This document shows, one piece after another, positions 47,801 through 53,726 of a stretch of 64,000 nt of DNA. The stretch comes from Rhyzopertha dominica. Its lineage: Eukaryota; Arthropoda; Insecta; Coleoptera; Bostrichidae. The first letter of the stretch is position 1. Every line of letters starts with the position of its first letter. The notes beneath the pieces are model-generated. The model searched no databases, was not told the origin of the DNA, and saw only the letters and a list, made by a program, of their open reading frames with translations. Location of the stretch: NCBI GenBank assembly GCA_025024175.1, contig QCXZ01000042.1, positions 3,737,501-3,801,500 of the forward strand, given 5' to 3'. A program made the position numbers and the translations under genes.

Positions 47801-49885
47801 AAGTACAAAGGTGAGGGTAAAAAGGGGAAGTGGGACAAGGAAGACGGCATGGAAATTGATAACGAATCTGGGGCTGAAAGCAGTTTGAGCCCGAGTGAAA
47901 CTCCTGGATCAGGCGATGGGGATGATGGACCAAAGGTTGATCCAATCAAGTGGACGGTAAGTTTTAGGCTATTTCCAATAGGCAGCTTGCAATATTTGTA
48001 AAATTGCATATAAATACTGTTCAAGGTGTTGAAAACTTTAGAGTTTCAGAAACGTTTGTTAATTGATAGTTCATTATTAAAAATTTACCGCGCAAAATAG
48101 AATAGTGTTTGGCATTAAGTGGAACTTAAAAAAATGTTCCAAACATTTTCTCTCCTAAATAAATTTTTACTGAAACTTGTGTCCTCTATTCGTTCCAGTA
48201 ATACTAGTTCTTATAGTTTTGGTTACAAATTTTATGATTTTCAACAATAACCTTCAATATTTTCAATCATAAAAAACCTGTCAAAATGTGGTTTCACCAG
48301 TTTAATCAGCATTTAAATTCTGAAAAAAAATTAGGTAGAACATTAAGAAAATGCCCTCTTGCTGTCAGTGCACAAATTACTTGCTGGAATTTAACTTTAC
48401 CATTTTATAGAATTAGTTTATTTGCAATTAACAAAAAAATGTTTGTTACAAAAATTATAGGGTTTAGCTCAGAAAAACTTACAATATTAATTACTGCATA
48501 CTACAAACCTCCAGAACTACGGGATGTGTAAAGCAAACATTTTAGAACACCTTTAACATAATGAAAATGAACTGACCACAAAATGCTCCGACAATTATCT
48601 TTAAGCATTGTTGCAAAAGTCTTGGGTATTCTTTGGCAGCGAATTTCTTCCAAGTTTTTCGAATTTTAATATGAAGGTTGGGAATGGCATCTCATCAGCA
48701 AGCCACTTTCTTACTGATTTCGTAGTATGTGAAGATGTGGCTTGATTTGATAATGATATTTCTGGATGCTTGATAAAAAAATTATCTGCCAAGCTGTTCT
48801 GACATTTTTGTGCATCCACGAAATGTAGTTTTCCTAGGGCTTTCGTTAAAATACATTGCTGGGGAAAATTTTACTGTATGCTTTAAACAGTCTTTATTAA
48901 AAATTCATAATTACTCATTTTCTACAGTTCCCTAAACTGATGTTAAATTTTGAATCATCACTGGAGATCATTTTTTAACAGTCCATAAAACTTGTTCTTT
49001 TTACCTACAGAAATAAATGAAATGTCAGGTATATTAGGTGTTATGTTATAAGAAATTTAAAATCCAAATAATAAATATTAAAAGGTATAAGTCTTTCTTC
49101 CGCAATGCACATGGACTTGTCAATTGTTGGGTATGTTCTCGATTTCAATGTCTTATACTCTTTAATATTTATTATTTGTTTTTTTAGTGTCATAGACACT
49201 TTATTTCCGGAGAAGATGGAAATAAAGCATCGAAATGTCATTTGTAAATTGTATTTGCATTTTAAATTTCTTATAGCCTAACACCTAACTAAATTTTATT
49301 TTAATTGCACCTTACATGTAAAATACTTAAATTTCCGGCAGCATTCTCTAACAATATTTAGACCACATTGTTCATTCCAAAAAGCTGTAATTTCGTGTAA
49401 CATCAATCTTCTTGCTGTTTGCAAAATTTTCATTAAAAGTTTTCTTTTCCTTTGAGTTACCACACTTGGTCAACTACTGTTTTTTCCCTTAGTATTTAAA
49501 CTATTCATCATATCATTTGCTTTTTAATGATATTCCCAAATGTTGACCTTGGTATTTCAAAATCAGAAACAATTTAAGACGTCGATTTACTTTTATTATA
49601 CTTTTTAACAATTAATAAAAAAATAGCATTAACCGATCTATTAAAAGTTAATGTTTTCATTATTCCTTTCAGGTAACAGAAGTGTGTGACTTCATCCGAA
49701 GCCTTCCAGGCTGCTCCAGCTATGCTGAGGACTTCATGATGCAAGAGATCGATGGTCAGGCACTCATGCTGCTGAAAGCGGACCATTTGATGACCGCAAT
49801 GGATATGCGGCTTGGACCTGCCTTGAAGATCGTAGCAAAAATAGACGACATGAGAGTGGACAAGGAGCCCCCCAAACAGGCCTAA
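14709..49885 (+). CDS. ph: polyhomeotic (PRC1 Polycomb-group protein), whole gene
   Basis: Eighteen coding exons: 14709-14851, 27202-27586, 31191-31461, 31552-31751, 31807-31932, 33956-34046, 34101-34270, 34353-34499, 34634-34841, 36842-37011, 37220-37368, 37609-37853, 39498-39706, 40903-41179, 45950-46309, 47588-47732, 47797-47956, 49673-49885. Every junction is GT-AG, phases match throughout, and the total is 3669 nt (1222 aa plus stop). Seen: a 23-fold Ala-Gln tract (about residues 182-227), poly-Gln, an HD1 motif (about 999-1027), an FCS zinc finger with Cys pairs at 1073/1076 and 1092/1096, and a C-terminal SAM domain (about 1148-1215). This is the order of fly polyhomeotic, and many short blocks between ([21 protein letters not shown]) also match it. 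Known of the family: a nuclear PRC1 subunit. HD1/FCS contact partners and RNA, and SAM polymerises to compact silenced chromatin. Introns range from 54 nt to 12.35 kb, the long ones filled with transposon debris. The first exon is the least certain part. Confidence 0.93.
14955..16345. mobile_element. possible hAT-like element in ph intron 1
   Basis: Both ends carry clusters of GTAATTGAATTAC / AATTGTAATTAATTAC repeats in opposite orientation (14955-15010 and 16240-16345), resembling subterminal transposase sites. The interior has no recognisable transposase. A similar cluster is at 24880-24990. Confidence 0.3.
16346..19180. other. ph intron 1, unrecognised part
   Basis: AT-rich with small spurious frames (for example 16769-16951 and 17366-17578), none with a domain. 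One N at 18179. Nothing supported. Confidence 0.4.
19180..19795 (-). mobile_element. non-LTR retrotransposon RT fragment
   Basis: The minus strand reads SNDVLKRCV, then [13 protein letters not shown] (from about 19760), [19 protein letters not shown] and [17 protein letters not shown]. These are reverse-transcriptase motifs of a Jockey/CR1-like LINE, 5' truncated and with shifts. It is cut at 19795 by the Tc1 element next to it. Confidence 0.7.
19796..20892 (-). mobile_element. internally deleted Tc1 element with IR/DR ends
   Basis: 1097 bp with TIRs starting CACTATCGGACAAAAGTAAA (left) and CACTATTTGGACAAAAGTAA (right, reversed), flanked by TA on both sides. Each end has a second inner copy of GACAAAAGTAAAGCAA (about 19989 and 20714), i.e. 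inverted repeats that each hold a direct repeat. The minus strand keeps the N-terminal part of a Tc1 transposase (KIGKTKKLHFGWI in one frame, then VSARTV), and next to it the extreme C-terminus ([20 protein letters not shown] then [17 protein letters not shown]). The catalytic core is missing. Confidence 0.8.
20893..21960. other. ph intron 1, unassigned
   Basis: May continue the LINE interrupted by the Tc1 insertion, but I see no clear motif. 21120-21440 is GC-richer with a 60-codon plus frame (21248-21430) of unknown nature. Confidence 0.3.
21960..22195 (+). pseudogene. Tc1-like transposase fragment
   Basis: A 69-codon frame with [20 protein letters not shown] followed by [13 protein letters not shown]. 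This is the first catalytic-Asp region of the same YLDETW transposase type as the remnant at 2200-3260. No TIRs found around it. Confidence 0.6.
22200..22700. promoter_or_regulatory. GC-rich island in ph intron 1
   Basis: About 350 bp of mixed-composition, GC-richer DNA with several overlapping spurious frames and no domain. Candidate conserved non-coding element, by composition only. 22700-23390 beyond it shows nothing. Confidence 0.2.
23391..24671 (+). mobile_element. DD37E-type Tc1/mariner element
   Basis: Imperfect TIRs of about 31 bp, AAAGGGTGTAAACTTAAAAA on the left and the reverse of AAGTTTACACCTTT on the right, bracket a two-frame transposase. An exact TA duplication is not visible at the edges. 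Confidence 0.75.
23571..24549 (+). pseudogene. DD37E transposase with one frameshift
   Basis: An ATG at 23571 opens a helix-turn-helix half ([18 protein letters not shown], later [20 protein letters not shown]) that stops at 23853. One base out of frame, the catalytic half continues to 24549. First Asp in [13 protein letters not shown], second in [13 protein letters not shown], Glu in [12 protein letters not shown], with 37 residues between the second Asp and the Glu. A single extra base near 23853 seems to be the only break. Family: IS630-Tc1-mariner, DD37E group. Confidence 0.8.
24672..25190. repeat. TTACATGTAAT-type repeat cluster and flanks
   Basis: 24880-24990 carries several ATGTAATC / GTGATTACATGAATC variants, similar in style to hAT subterminal repeats at 16240-16345. 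No transposase nearby. Confidence 0.3.
25190..25305 (-). pseudogene. possible transporter gene fragment
   Basis: The minus strand reads [20 protein letters not shown] then [11 protein letters not shown], with the style of a transmembrane segment of an MFS-type solute carrier. Only some 35 residues, then a stop. No intact neighbours. Could be chance. Confidence 0.25.
25306..27201. other. ph intron 1, 3' part
   Basis: AT-rich; Ns at 26733 and 26776. Nothing recognised apart from the exon 2 acceptor. Confidence 0.4.
27202..27586 (+). CDS. ph: ph coding exon 2
   Basis: The acceptor is a pyrimidine tract ending ttcctttgcag. The exon is rich in Asn, Gln and Glu and carries the block [14 protein letters not shown], which is conserved near the N-terminus of polyhomeotic proteins. 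An IKQEYHM segment follows, like the IQVKQEF region of the fly protein. Donor CAG|GTGAGT, ends in phase 0. The incoming codon needs two bases from exon 1. Confidence 0.9.
27985..28026 (-). ncRNA. hammerhead-like motif, copy A
   Basis: The minus strand reads CTGACGA, then T, GGCC, ATTTAA, GGCC, then GAAA. The conserved hammerhead core boxes flank a perfect 4-bp stem II. An extra U lies between core and stem. Such motifs are known at Penelope-like element ends. Stems I and III are not convincing, so activity is doubtful. Confidence 0.35.
28065..28091. repeat. TTAA microsatellite
   Basis: Seven tandem ATTA/TTAA units in ph intron 2. Confidence 0.9.
28785..30722. mobile_element. foldback (long-TIR) element, copy 1
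   Basis: Ends CAGGGTCCGCCACCTAAAAC and its near-perfect reverse. The whole element is one inverted repeat, with a right arm of about 500 bp (30222-30722) and a loop of about 22 nt near 30199-30221. The left arm is longer only because another repeat (29078-29970) is inserted in it. No coding capacity. One N at 28895. Confidence 0.8.
29078..29970. repeat. interspersed repeat X, copy 1
   Basis: Inserted in the left arm of the foldback element, which defines its edges. Starts ACTTTCCCATTCAACGGATG and ends near ATTCAATTTGCAGCGG. Contains the stretch TGTGGACACGATAACTTTCG after a TGTCTG-rich run. A second, shorter copy is at 61163-62310. Non-coding. Confidence 0.65.
30876..31190. other. ph intron 2, 3' end
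   Basis: AT-rich; only the exon 3 acceptor is recognised. Confidence 0.4.
31191..31461 (+). CDS. ph: ph coding exon 3 (Ala-Gln repeat)
   Basis: Acceptor catttttcag, phase 0 in. After five residues comes an uninterrupted run of 23 Ala-Gln dipeptides (31206-31343), then poly-Gln and a second Gln-rich stretch. Both Ala (GCC, GCT, GCA, GCG) and Gln (CAA, CAG) codons are mixed, so the repeat is kept at the protein level. Donor CCG|GTAAGT, one base left over. Open frames on the other strand here are shadows of the repeat. Confidence 0.9.
31552..31751 (+). CDS. ph: ph coding exon 4
   Basis: Acceptor ggtttttcag. Contains QCVQ, a Gln/Gly segment, [11 protein letters not shown] and ends SADWSHGRA. 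The last two match fly STAISTMSPMQ and GDWTQGR in the same order. Phase 1 in, phase 0 out. The intron that follows is only 55 nt. Confidence 0.9.
31807..31932 (+). CDS. ph: ph coding exon 5
   Basis: 42 whole codons between a ttttaaag acceptor and a CAG|GTAAGA donor. Begins [18 protein letters not shown], which aligns with the fly VQLMQPSTSFLYPQ block. Rich in Gln, Asn and Pro, with no folded domain. Confidence 0.88.
31990..32960 (-). pseudogene. decayed Tc1-type transposase in ph intron 5
   Basis: Minus-strand fragments in order: [20 protein letters not shown] (near 32870), [17 protein letters not shown] (near 32610), [35 protein letters not shown], then [20 protein letters not shown] and [20 protein letters not shown] (32270-32070). 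Clear catalytic-core and C-terminal motifs; several shifts. 32960-33955 beyond it shows nothing recognised. Confidence 0.7.
33956..34046 (+). CDS. ph: ph coding exon 6
   Basis: Short exon encoding [10 protein letters not shown] and [12 protein letters not shown], close to fly ITAGKPFQGNGPQMLTTTTQ. Acceptor gattccag, donor GCAG|GTAAGC, phase 0 in and 1 out. Followed by a 54-nt intron. Confidence 0.9.
34101..34270 (+). CDS. ph: ph coding exon 7
   Basis: Thr/Ile/Pro-rich segment, then [18 protein letters not shown], which corresponds to fly SPQTVLFSPMNVISPQQ. Phase 1 in, phase 0 out, donor AAG|GTAAAA. Disordered, Gln-rich, presumed spacer region. Confidence 0.9.
34353..34499 (+). CDS. ph: ph coding exon 8
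   Basis: 49 whole codons. Carries [12 protein letters not shown] and [11 protein letters not shown], both diagnostic polyhomeotic blocks (fly QKVVQKVTTTSS and QCVQVSQSTLP). Acceptor gtttctag, donor CAG|GTAACC. Confidence 0.92.
34634..34841 (+). CDS. ph: ph coding exon 9
   Basis: Encodes a Trp/Phe-containing stretch (MQFATPWQF), then [19 protein letters not shown] and [15 protein letters not shown]. The fly protein has NQIILRNQPDGTQGMFIQQ and QTLQTQQNQ here. Phase 0 in, phase 1 out, donor ATG|GTGAGT. Confidence 0.92.
34842..36150. other. ph intron 9, 5' part
   Basis: A transposon-like end CAGGGTGATCCACTAAGGGC lies at about 35557 after ATA, with no partner found. No gene. Confidence 0.35.
36150..36420 (+). 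pseudogene. LINE reverse-transcriptase fragment in ph intron 9
   Basis: Plus strand reads [20 protein letters not shown] then KIL, the start of the RT domain of a Jockey/CR1-like LINE, with degenerate sequence after it. 36420-36841 shows nothing recognised. Confidence 0.55.
36842..37011 (+). CDS. ph: ph coding exon 10
   Basis: Acceptor tctttttctag. Ends in [18 protein letters not shown], almost identical to fly [18 protein letters not shown]. Phase 1 in, 0 out, donor CCA|GTAAGT. Confidence 0.93.
37220..37368 (+). CDS. ph: ph coding exon 11
   Basis: Lys/Arg/Pro-rich segment ([19 protein letters not shown]) leading to [10 protein letters not shown]. Acceptor ttttcttgcag, donor AA|GTGAGT, phase 0 in and 2 out. 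The leftover AA is completed to Lys by exon 12. Confidence 0.9.
37609..37853 (+). CDS. ph: ph coding exon 12
   Basis: With the previous exon forms [11 protein letters not shown] (fly NKMVVMSTTG), followed by long Gln-rich runs ending [10 protein letters not shown]. Acceptor aatttatag, donor A|GTAAGT. Open frames on the minus strand here are mirror images of the Gln repeat. Confidence 0.92.
37854..39497. other. ph intron 12
   Basis: Non-coding. Holds an inverted-repeat pair, AATTGGGTATTTCAGCG at 38401 and CACTGAAATACCCAATT ending 39048, that may bound a 650-bp element. A TGACGTCA palindrome is at 38508-38515. Confidence 0.4.
39498..39706 (+). CDS. ph: ph coding exon 13
   Basis: Gln/Pro/Val-rich exon ([15 protein letters not shown], later [16 protein letters not shown]). 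Two N bases (39547, 39560) make two residues uncertain but do not break the frame. Acceptor tattatag, donor CCG|GTAAGT, phase 1 in and 0 out. Confidence 0.85.
39707..40902. other. ph intron 13
   Basis: AT-rich; nothing recognised. Confidence 0.4.
40903..41179 (+). CDS. ph: ph coding exon 14
   Basis: Acceptor acattttttcag. Thr/Ala/Gln-rich first half ([19 protein letters not shown]), then an acidic Thr/Glu-rich second half ([17 protein letters not shown]). Donor GAAG|GTAAGT leaves one base. This is the variable linker before the conserved C-terminal domains. Confidence 0.88.
41180..45949. other. ph intron 14
   Basis: 4.8 kb. 41180-43310 shows nothing. A Tc1 remnant lies at 43310-43930 (separate entry). 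43930-45837 has a GC-richer patch at 44370-44560 of unknown origin. At 45838-45870, TTGCCTTACTTTTGTTCAAT followed by GGTGTATA resembles one end of the Tc1 element at 19796, without a visible partner. Confidence 0.4.
43310..43930 (-). pseudogene. decayed Tc1-type transposase in ph intron 14
   Basis: The minus strand reads [20 protein letters not shown] then SEWFQNNN (about 43510-43430), the second catalytic-Asp region of a Tc1 transposase. Then comes a degraded SPDLNPIE-like region ([13 protein letters not shown]). Many stops. Confidence 0.6.
45950..46309 (+). CDS. ph: ph coding exon 15 (HD1 motif)
   Basis: Acceptor attttgcag; longest of the C-terminal exons. After a Ser/Ala linker it carries [19 protein letters not shown] followed by [11 protein letters not shown], the homology domain 1 of polyhomeotic/PHC proteins (fly LPKAMIKPNVLTHVIDGF). 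In the family this segment binds the PSC/BMI1 side of PRC1. Donor CCAA|GTAAGT, one base left. Confidence 0.95.
46310..47587. other. ph intron 15
   Basis: AT-rich. Contains a degenerate hammerhead-like motif on the minus strand at 46575-46615 (CTGAAGA, TGGCC, then GGATAA instead of CGAAA). Nothing else recognised. Confidence 0.4.
47588..47732 (+). CDS. ph: ph coding exon 16 (FCS zinc finger)
   Basis: Encodes [18 protein letters not shown], a basic loop, then [11 protein letters not shown]. This is a Cys-x2-Cys ... FCS-x2-Cys zinc finger, which binds RNA/DNA non-specifically in PHC proteins. Basic loop residues are retained. Acceptor attattatag, donor AA|GTAAGT, phase 1 in and 2 out. Confidence 0.95.
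47797..47956 (+). CDS. ph: ph coding exon 17 (FCS-SAM linker)
   Basis: Short linker of 53 whole codons after completing an Asn: basic [14 protein letters not shown], then acidic/Ser-Pro-rich ([18 protein letters not shown]), and the first strand of SAM (VDPIKWT). The linker is shorter than that of the fly protein. A 64-nt intron precedes it. Donor ACG|GTAAGT. Confidence 0.93.
48580..49600 (-). pseudogene. probable Tc1-type remnant in ph intron 17
   Basis: The minus strand contains [20 protein letters not shown] near 48740-48680, like the second-Asp region of IS630/Tc1 transposases (usual form AHT..V..WL). Degraded basic helices lie further upstream. No TIRs found. The rest of intron 17 (47957-48580) shows nothing. 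Confidence 0.4.
49673..49885 (+). CDS. ph: ph coding exon 18 (SAM domain, stop)
   Basis: Encodes [20 protein letters not shown], then [34 protein letters not shown] and a short charged tail to TAA at 49883. This is a full-length Ph SAM domain with both polymer interfaces recognisable by position. The family polymerises head to tail through it. Stop is followed by a 3'UTR. Confidence 0.96.
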   Translation, partial: VTEVCDFIRSLPGCSSYAEDFMMQEIDGQALMLLKADHLMTAMDMRLGPALKIVAKIDDMRVDKEPPKQA

Positions 49886-50300
49886 TCGGTTAACTAGAAG
49901 ACTGTATGATCTGATTTTAAGTTCTGGTTTTTGTAGAGTTATCGTTCATTTGAATTTTGTACAGTTAGGCCTAAGGGTGTGATTATTGTTCATTGTAATG
50001 TTTCACTGTAAATAACTGTACAAATGAGATATGTAAATAACGAGACATTTTGTAATGGACTTTCCACAGCAGAACAACTTTGTACATAGTTGAAAGGAGC
50101 TAAAAGTTGCTTTAATGTTATTTATATTTAATGTAATACTATTCAGTATTTCTAGAGATTATTTAGTGCAATGCTCATATTTTGATTGTGTAAGGATAAA
50201 TAGTATGTACCTACTTAAAAAAAAGTAGAGGAACTGTGTATGTAAGGATTCATACTAGGTTAAACTGCCATTAGGAATAATAAACATTCTTAATTTGTGA
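49886..50300 (+). other. ph: ph 3'UTR
   Basis: AU-rich region after the stop, with ATTTA-type runs around 50120-50160. It ends shortly after an AATAAA, after which the sequence changes to a GT/T-rich stretch typical of a downstream element. Cleavage is estimated at about 50300. Confidence 0.7.
50279..50284 (+). terminator. ph: ph poly(A) signal AATAAA
   Basis: Canonical AATAAA about 395 nt after the stop, with a T/G-rich run (cgggttttatttg) 20-30 nt downstream. Best candidate for 3' end formation. Confidence 0.75.
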
Positions 50301-50520
50301 AATCTCGGGTTTTATTTGTAATTATAAAGTTCCAATTATTGCATCAGCAGTGGATATAGCAAAGGTTCGGAATGATAATCAATTAATTAATTAGTTACCC
50401 TAAAAGTCACAAGCTTCCTGGTTTCCTCCTAAGCAATTTAAACTCTTTGTTGTTCAAAAGTCAGAAAAGTTCCATTTTGGAAAAAGTTGCCAAAACGGCT
50501 CTTATACATACTGTTTGAAG

Positions 50521-52100
50521 TTTTCTCTGGTTTTCCTTAAGAAATCATGGGACTTCTCCGCTGCCCAGACCTCCGTCGCTCTTTCCCCTCATGTTCCCAC
50601 ACTTCCCCGGCTCATCAGAAGCAACTGAAAATTTTTATTGTTAAAAAATTTCCTTCCGAAAAAACTTCCCCTAATGACTTCTATATATTATAAGTTAAAA
50701 GAAAAGTGATAAATAGTGGGGGGGTGTTGTATTAGGGGGGATGGGCAAAATTTTGTCTGTTTCGCTCTATGACTTACCGTTCCTGAGATATTTGCGTTTG
50801 AAGTTTTCTCTGGTTTTCCTTAAGANATCATGGGACTTCTCCACTGCCCAGGCCTCCGTNGCTCTNTCCCCTCATCTTCCCACACTTCCCTGGCTCATAA
50901 GAAGCAAGAGTAAATTTTTATTGTTAAAAAATTTCCTTCCGAAAAGAAGTTTCCCTAATGATTTCTATACAGGGTCCGCCATCTAAAACTCCCCAGGCTC
51001 GTATGTTCTTTATTTTTTTAGATACAACTTTAAGTTTTATGTCAAATTATAGGTCTTTTTAAACTCTCTAAAGATAGCTTAGTGGGTGTCCAAAAAATTT
51101 TTTTTGCAGATTATCATATTTTGTATTTAAAGTAAATTTTTGTAAATATTTTTAACCCTACCCCATATAATAAATATTGCTCCATAGTTGAATGCCGACT
51201 TTTGTCTTCTTCAATTTGTGTCATTACCAATATGAGTAATTTTTACTCCTTCATAGCGAAAAACAAGAAAAACTAGTCGCCGCCATGTTGTTTAAATAGG
51301 GTTGTTCAGAATTTTTAAGTGTTAGTTTAGTAGCTTATTACGGTACAAATTGTAACTACATACCCATCGCTGCACACAAAACTGCAAAATTTTGAGTAAC
51401 TTTTAAATAAATCAAGTACAAAGTTCATTCTAAAGAGAGAGAGGCTAGAAAACGAAACCTTGTGGTGAGGCTAGTGGCGGGATGTAGAAAACCAAACTAG
51501 CCTCATCGCAGGGTATTGTTTTCTAGCCTTTCTCTCTTTAGAACGAACTTTGTACTTGATTTATTTAAGTTACTCAAAACTTTGTGGTTTTGTGTGCAGT
51601 GAGGAGTATGTAGGCATAATTTGTACCATAAGCTACTAAACTAACATTTAAAAAATTGTGAATAGCTCTATAATATATACATTTTCTTGTTTTTCACTAA
51701 GAAGGAGTAAAAATTACCCATACACGGTAATGACACAAATTGAAGAAGACAAAAATCGGCATCCAACTATGAAGCAATATTTATTATACGGGGTAAGTTT
51801 AAAAAATATTTACAAAAAATAACTTTATTTGGGAAATATTAATCTGCAAAAAAATATTTTGGACCACTCACTATACTATTTTTAAAGTTCAAAAAGACCT
51901 ACAATTTGACATATAACTTTAGGTTGTATCTAAAAAAACAAAGAAAATATGACCCTGGGGAGTTTTAGTTGGCGGACTCTGTATAAGTTAAAAGAAAAGT
52001 GATAAATAATGGGGGTGCGTTGTATTAGGGGTGGCAATATTAGTCCGTTTTCCTTAAGAAATCATGAGATTTCTTCACACTGCTGGCCTCCGTTGGCCTC
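50521..52100. repeat. about 283-bp tandem repeat, interrupted
   Basis: TTTTCTCTGGTTTTCCTTAA recurs at 50521 and 50804 (period 283 bp), and a third partial unit (TTTTCCTTAAGAAATCATGA) lies near 52040. The second unit is split by the foldback element at 50970-51981. The continuation AGTTAAAAGAAAAGTGATAA follows on the far side. Ns occur in the second unit. Lies between the two convergent genes. Confidence 0.75.
50970..51981. mobile_element. foldback (long-TIR) element, copy 2
   Basis: 1012 bp, flanked by TA on both sides (50968 and 51982). Ends CAGGGTCCGCCATCTAAAAC and its reverse. Two arms of about 505 bp face each other around a loop near 51475-51495. This is the uninterrupted version of the element at 28785. 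No coding capacity, so it must be mobilised in trans if at all. Confidence 0.85.
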
Positions 52101-52384
52101 AACGGTAACATTTGCAAGCTATCGAAACAATTCAGAATCTTTTTCAAAATTCAGAAAAAAAATCAAAAAAGTAGCCAAAACAACCCCTACATATCCATAT
52201 ATGTACATTGTTTGCTTCTGTTTGAATTGGTCTGATTCGATTGGACTCATTAATGACTATTCTTATTTCATTAATATGCATGGAGTATTACTGTATAAAA
52301 ATTAGTTTGAATGACATATCAAGTTTTAACAATTACTTTAATTTTTTCCGGAAACAATAAGGAAAAATAAGCACAATTTACGAC

Positions 52385-52608
52385 AAAAGTAAACTCGTTT
52401 ATTATAGCAATAATAGAAACAAACTTTAACATTCTTGGAACATTCAAAGTCTACAAAAGAACAAATATAAATAAATCGCCAACTTCAAACAAAATGTAAA
52501 CAGTGATCATTCAAACATAGTTTCTTGTTTCTACAAACGAAAAGAGAGTTTTAAAAGGAACACAAAAACACTGGATGTATTATAAAAATATCAAAAACCT
52601 AAACTATC
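52385..52608 (-). other. Tudor gene 3'UTR with poly(A) signal
   Basis: A minus-strand AATAAA lies at 52403-52398, about 206 nt past the stop. The presumed cleavage site is near 52385. The convergent ph 3' end is about 2.1 kb away. Confidence 0.6.
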
Positions 52609-53726
52609 TTAATCAACTGCGGCATCGTCAGGTACCGGACTGATCGGTCTTGAGATGGCCGCTGGAACAACGCGCTCCTCCACATCGAAACGACCGGAAC
52701 TTCGACTGGACGGCCTCGACGTAGACTCCTTCCCTTGTAAAGCACTTTTGTTTTCGATCGATGAAAGAACCACAAGCTCCTCCTTAACGAGTGTCTTTTC
52801 TGTCACAGCCTTCTCGGGAGACCCAGTCTTTGCTGGAGATTCTTCTTTTTCAGTGGTTACGTTTGATTGGAGATTCTCCGCACCCTCAAGATTATCAATC
52901 ACAACCATTTTGTTACTATCTACGACTAATTCATCACTGGTATCGTGGGACCTGTTTCGAACATGCACAGCATTTTCGACGGCTTCTTCCACTAACTTCA
53001 TAATACTTTTCCTGTCAGCTTTATTAACATGATTGACGGCATCTTCTATTGAGACTTCAAGGATTGCTGCGATTTCTAAAGCCTTAATTTCATCTTGCAC
53101 CTTGCACGCCTTATCAAAAGCTGCATCTATTATTTCCTTTACATAATGCACTTTATCGTCATCGAGTTTTCCATCAGAGGTTGCGTCTCTGAAGACCTCT
53201 TCTAATATGGGAGCTATCTGACCATGAATCTTGTCTTTCATATCATTATCACCAGCTCCAGAGCTATTAAAAGCTTTATTTATCACTTCCAAAATATCAG
53301 AAATGACACCTCCCGCTACGTTAAATGATTCTTTTTGGGCTTGGTCTTTAATTTCGCTGTCACCGGCACCACTCCGTTCTGAGCTGTCAACAGCCTCATT
53401 CATTACTTCCGCAACTATATTAGAAATGTCCTTTGTAGCAGATTCCTTTGGACTTGGAGGTATCACTTCAGAATCACCAACACCACTCTGTTCTGAGTTG
53501 CTGACAGCTTGCTCCATAACTTCCACAACAATATTTGAGATATCGTCAGATACGAGTGACTGTTCATCATGAGCATTTTGCAGATCAAGATATTTCTTCG
53601 GAGTGCTGGTAAGCGATGAGCTCGGCGTGGTTTTGGTGCCTCTCAAGTCAGTCCTGATGTCGCGACCATCGATGTACAGTCGGACAATTTCACTCGTGAC
53701 GAATTCCACTTGGTACAAGGTTTGAC
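52609..53726 (-). CDS. Tudor protein, last exon with repeated tail
   Basis: Begins by completing a Gly, then QTLYQVEFVTSEIVRLYIDG closes the third Tudor-like unit. The other 320 or so residues are acidic and low complexity with imperfect repeats built on (D)ISNIV(V/A)EVM(E/N)(Q/E)AV and SG(V/A)GDSE. Further helical units follow (ISDILEVINKAF, IAPILEEVFRDA, YVKEIIDAAFDKA). Stop TAA at 52609. I know no named domain for the tail. Confidence 0.85.

Noticed and set aside
52655..53572. Plus-strand frames of up to 125 codons
   Set aside because: They lie opposite the last Tudor exon and have repeat-mirrored Ser/Leu composition; the minus frame is longer and splices correctly.
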